From assembly GCA_015661935.1 (NCBI GenBank), contig DQVD01000109.1:1-8214 (forward strand): a DNA stretch of 8,214 nt, written 5' to 3'. Each line of letters starts with the position of its first letter. The stretch's first letter is position 1. The DNA is from Desulfocapsa sulfexigens (GTDB lineage Bacteria > Desulfobacterota > Desulfobulbia > Desulfobulbales > Desulfocapsaceae). This document shows, piece after piece, positions 8,074 to 8,214 of the stretch. The notes beneath the pieces were generated by a model. The model searched no databases. It had not been told where the DNA came from and saw only the letters and a list, made by a program, of their open reading frames with translations. Made by a program: the position numbers and the translations under genes.

Positions 8074-8087
8074 CAAAGAAATTTTCT

Positions 8088-8102
8088 GATAAGGCCCTTA
8101 TC
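8088..8102. repeat. 15-nt palindrome GATAAGG-C-CCTTATC
   Basis: GATAAGG (8088-8094) and CCTTATC (8096-8102) are perfect inverted copies around one central C. It is too tight to be a good full-length RNA hairpin (5 bp with a 5-nt loop is possible) and has no T-run, so it is more like a dimeric protein-binding site or part of the inverted-repeat cluster after rel. Function unknown. Confidence 0.4.
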
Positions 8103-8120
8103 CAGTGAACTGGTTTTCTT
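8102..8120 (+). terminator. Short GC hairpin followed by T-rich tract
   Basis: CCAG (8102-8105) pairs with CTGG (8110-8113), with a further possible T8106-A8109 pair, and is followed by TTTTCTT (8114-8120). The stem is short (4-5 bp). Together with the AT-rich hairpin at 8053-8073 it could form a two-part transcription stop for the operon. It overlaps the preceding palindrome by one base. Confidence 0.3.
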
Positions 8121-8128
8121 CCTGAACA

Positions 8129-8203
8129 GGGTTAGTATATTATCCTTTAATCAGCAAATTTGTGCCCTCTGGATAGCAGTTGTAATCCAGTAGGCAGAAA
8201 CCC
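8129..8203. other. Foldable element with nested inverted repeats near the window edge
   Basis: Nested pairing seen by eye: CTGGAT (8169-8174) with ATCCAG (8185-8190), then across a 2x2 internal loop TGCC (8163-8166) with GGCA (8193-8196), then across a G-G mismatch TTT (8159-8161) with AAA (8198-8200). An alternative or outer helix joins GGGTT (8129-8133) to AACCC (8199-8203). No T-run follows, and it does not fit a tRNA cloverleaf or any riboswitch class I recognise. It may be a leader structure or repeat belonging to whatever lies beyond 8214. Confidence 0.3.
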
Positions 8204-8214
8204 AATATGTTTCA

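Noticed and set aside
8023..8193. Small + strand frame of 56 codons from GTG after rel
   Set aside because: No ribosome site, crosses T-runs and several palindromes, and has no recognisable sequence; chance opening in AT-rich spacer is more likely.
8129..8203. tRNA gene
   Set aside because: The 75-nt span with GGGTT/AACCC ends looks tRNA-sized, but there is no T-arm GTTCRA motif, no D-arm and no 7-bp acceptor stem.
8207..8214. ATG at 8207 as start of a next gene
   Set aside because: Only two full codons are visible and there is no good Shine-Dalgarno; it cannot be judged from this window.

Overview
The window is a stretch of bacterial housekeeping DNA read entirely on the + strand. It carries six tightly packed genes: dxr (5' end cut off by the window edge), rseP, tsaB, ispG, proS and a long RelA/SpoT-family gene (rel). 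The gene order and the protein flavour suggest a Desulfobacterota (former Deltaproteobacteria) chromosome, perhaps near Desulfobulbales: ProRS with the bacterial editing insert, short two-domain IspG, single-PDZ RseP, and rel directly after proS. That placement is inference from memory of such gene neighbourhoods and was not checked by any search.

Layout: dxr (1-1026) is followed by a 108-nt gap with a 9-bp stem-loop, then rseP (1135-2214). tsaB (2211-2933) overlaps rseP by 4 nt. A second 108-nt gap holds a perfect TTGACA hexamer and a good Shine-Dalgarno, then ispG (3042-4118). proS (4115-5827) overlaps ispG by 4 nt, and rel (5820-8009) overlaps proS by 8 nt. The last 205 nt (8010-8214) hold no convincing gene. 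They are AT-rich and unusually dense in small inverted repeats, including two weak terminator-like hairpins and a larger foldable element at 8129-8203.

Functionally, Dxr and IspG are two enzymes of the MEP isoprenoid pathway. RseP is an intramembrane site-2 protease. TsaB belongs to the complex that makes t6A on ANN-decoding tRNAs. ProRS charges tRNA-Pro. Rel makes the alarmone (p)ppGpp. The overlaps suggest two translationally coupled blocks, rseP-tsaB and ispG-proS-rel, probably co-transcribed with dxr.

The main point of interest is in Rel. Its synthetase half keeps every catalytic residue I could place, but its N-terminal HD hydrolase half has lost several key residues: HD has become HG, the downstream ED pair has become KE, the conserved Arg of the RKSG-type motif is His, and the Asn of the HNM-type motif is Asp. 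This predicts a (p)ppGpp synthetase that cannot hydrolyse the alarmone, although its synthetase motif (RIKD) is of the type usual in bifunctional Rel enzymes. I found no mobile element, CRISPR array, tRNA or rRNA gene, and no clearly novel multi-gene system.
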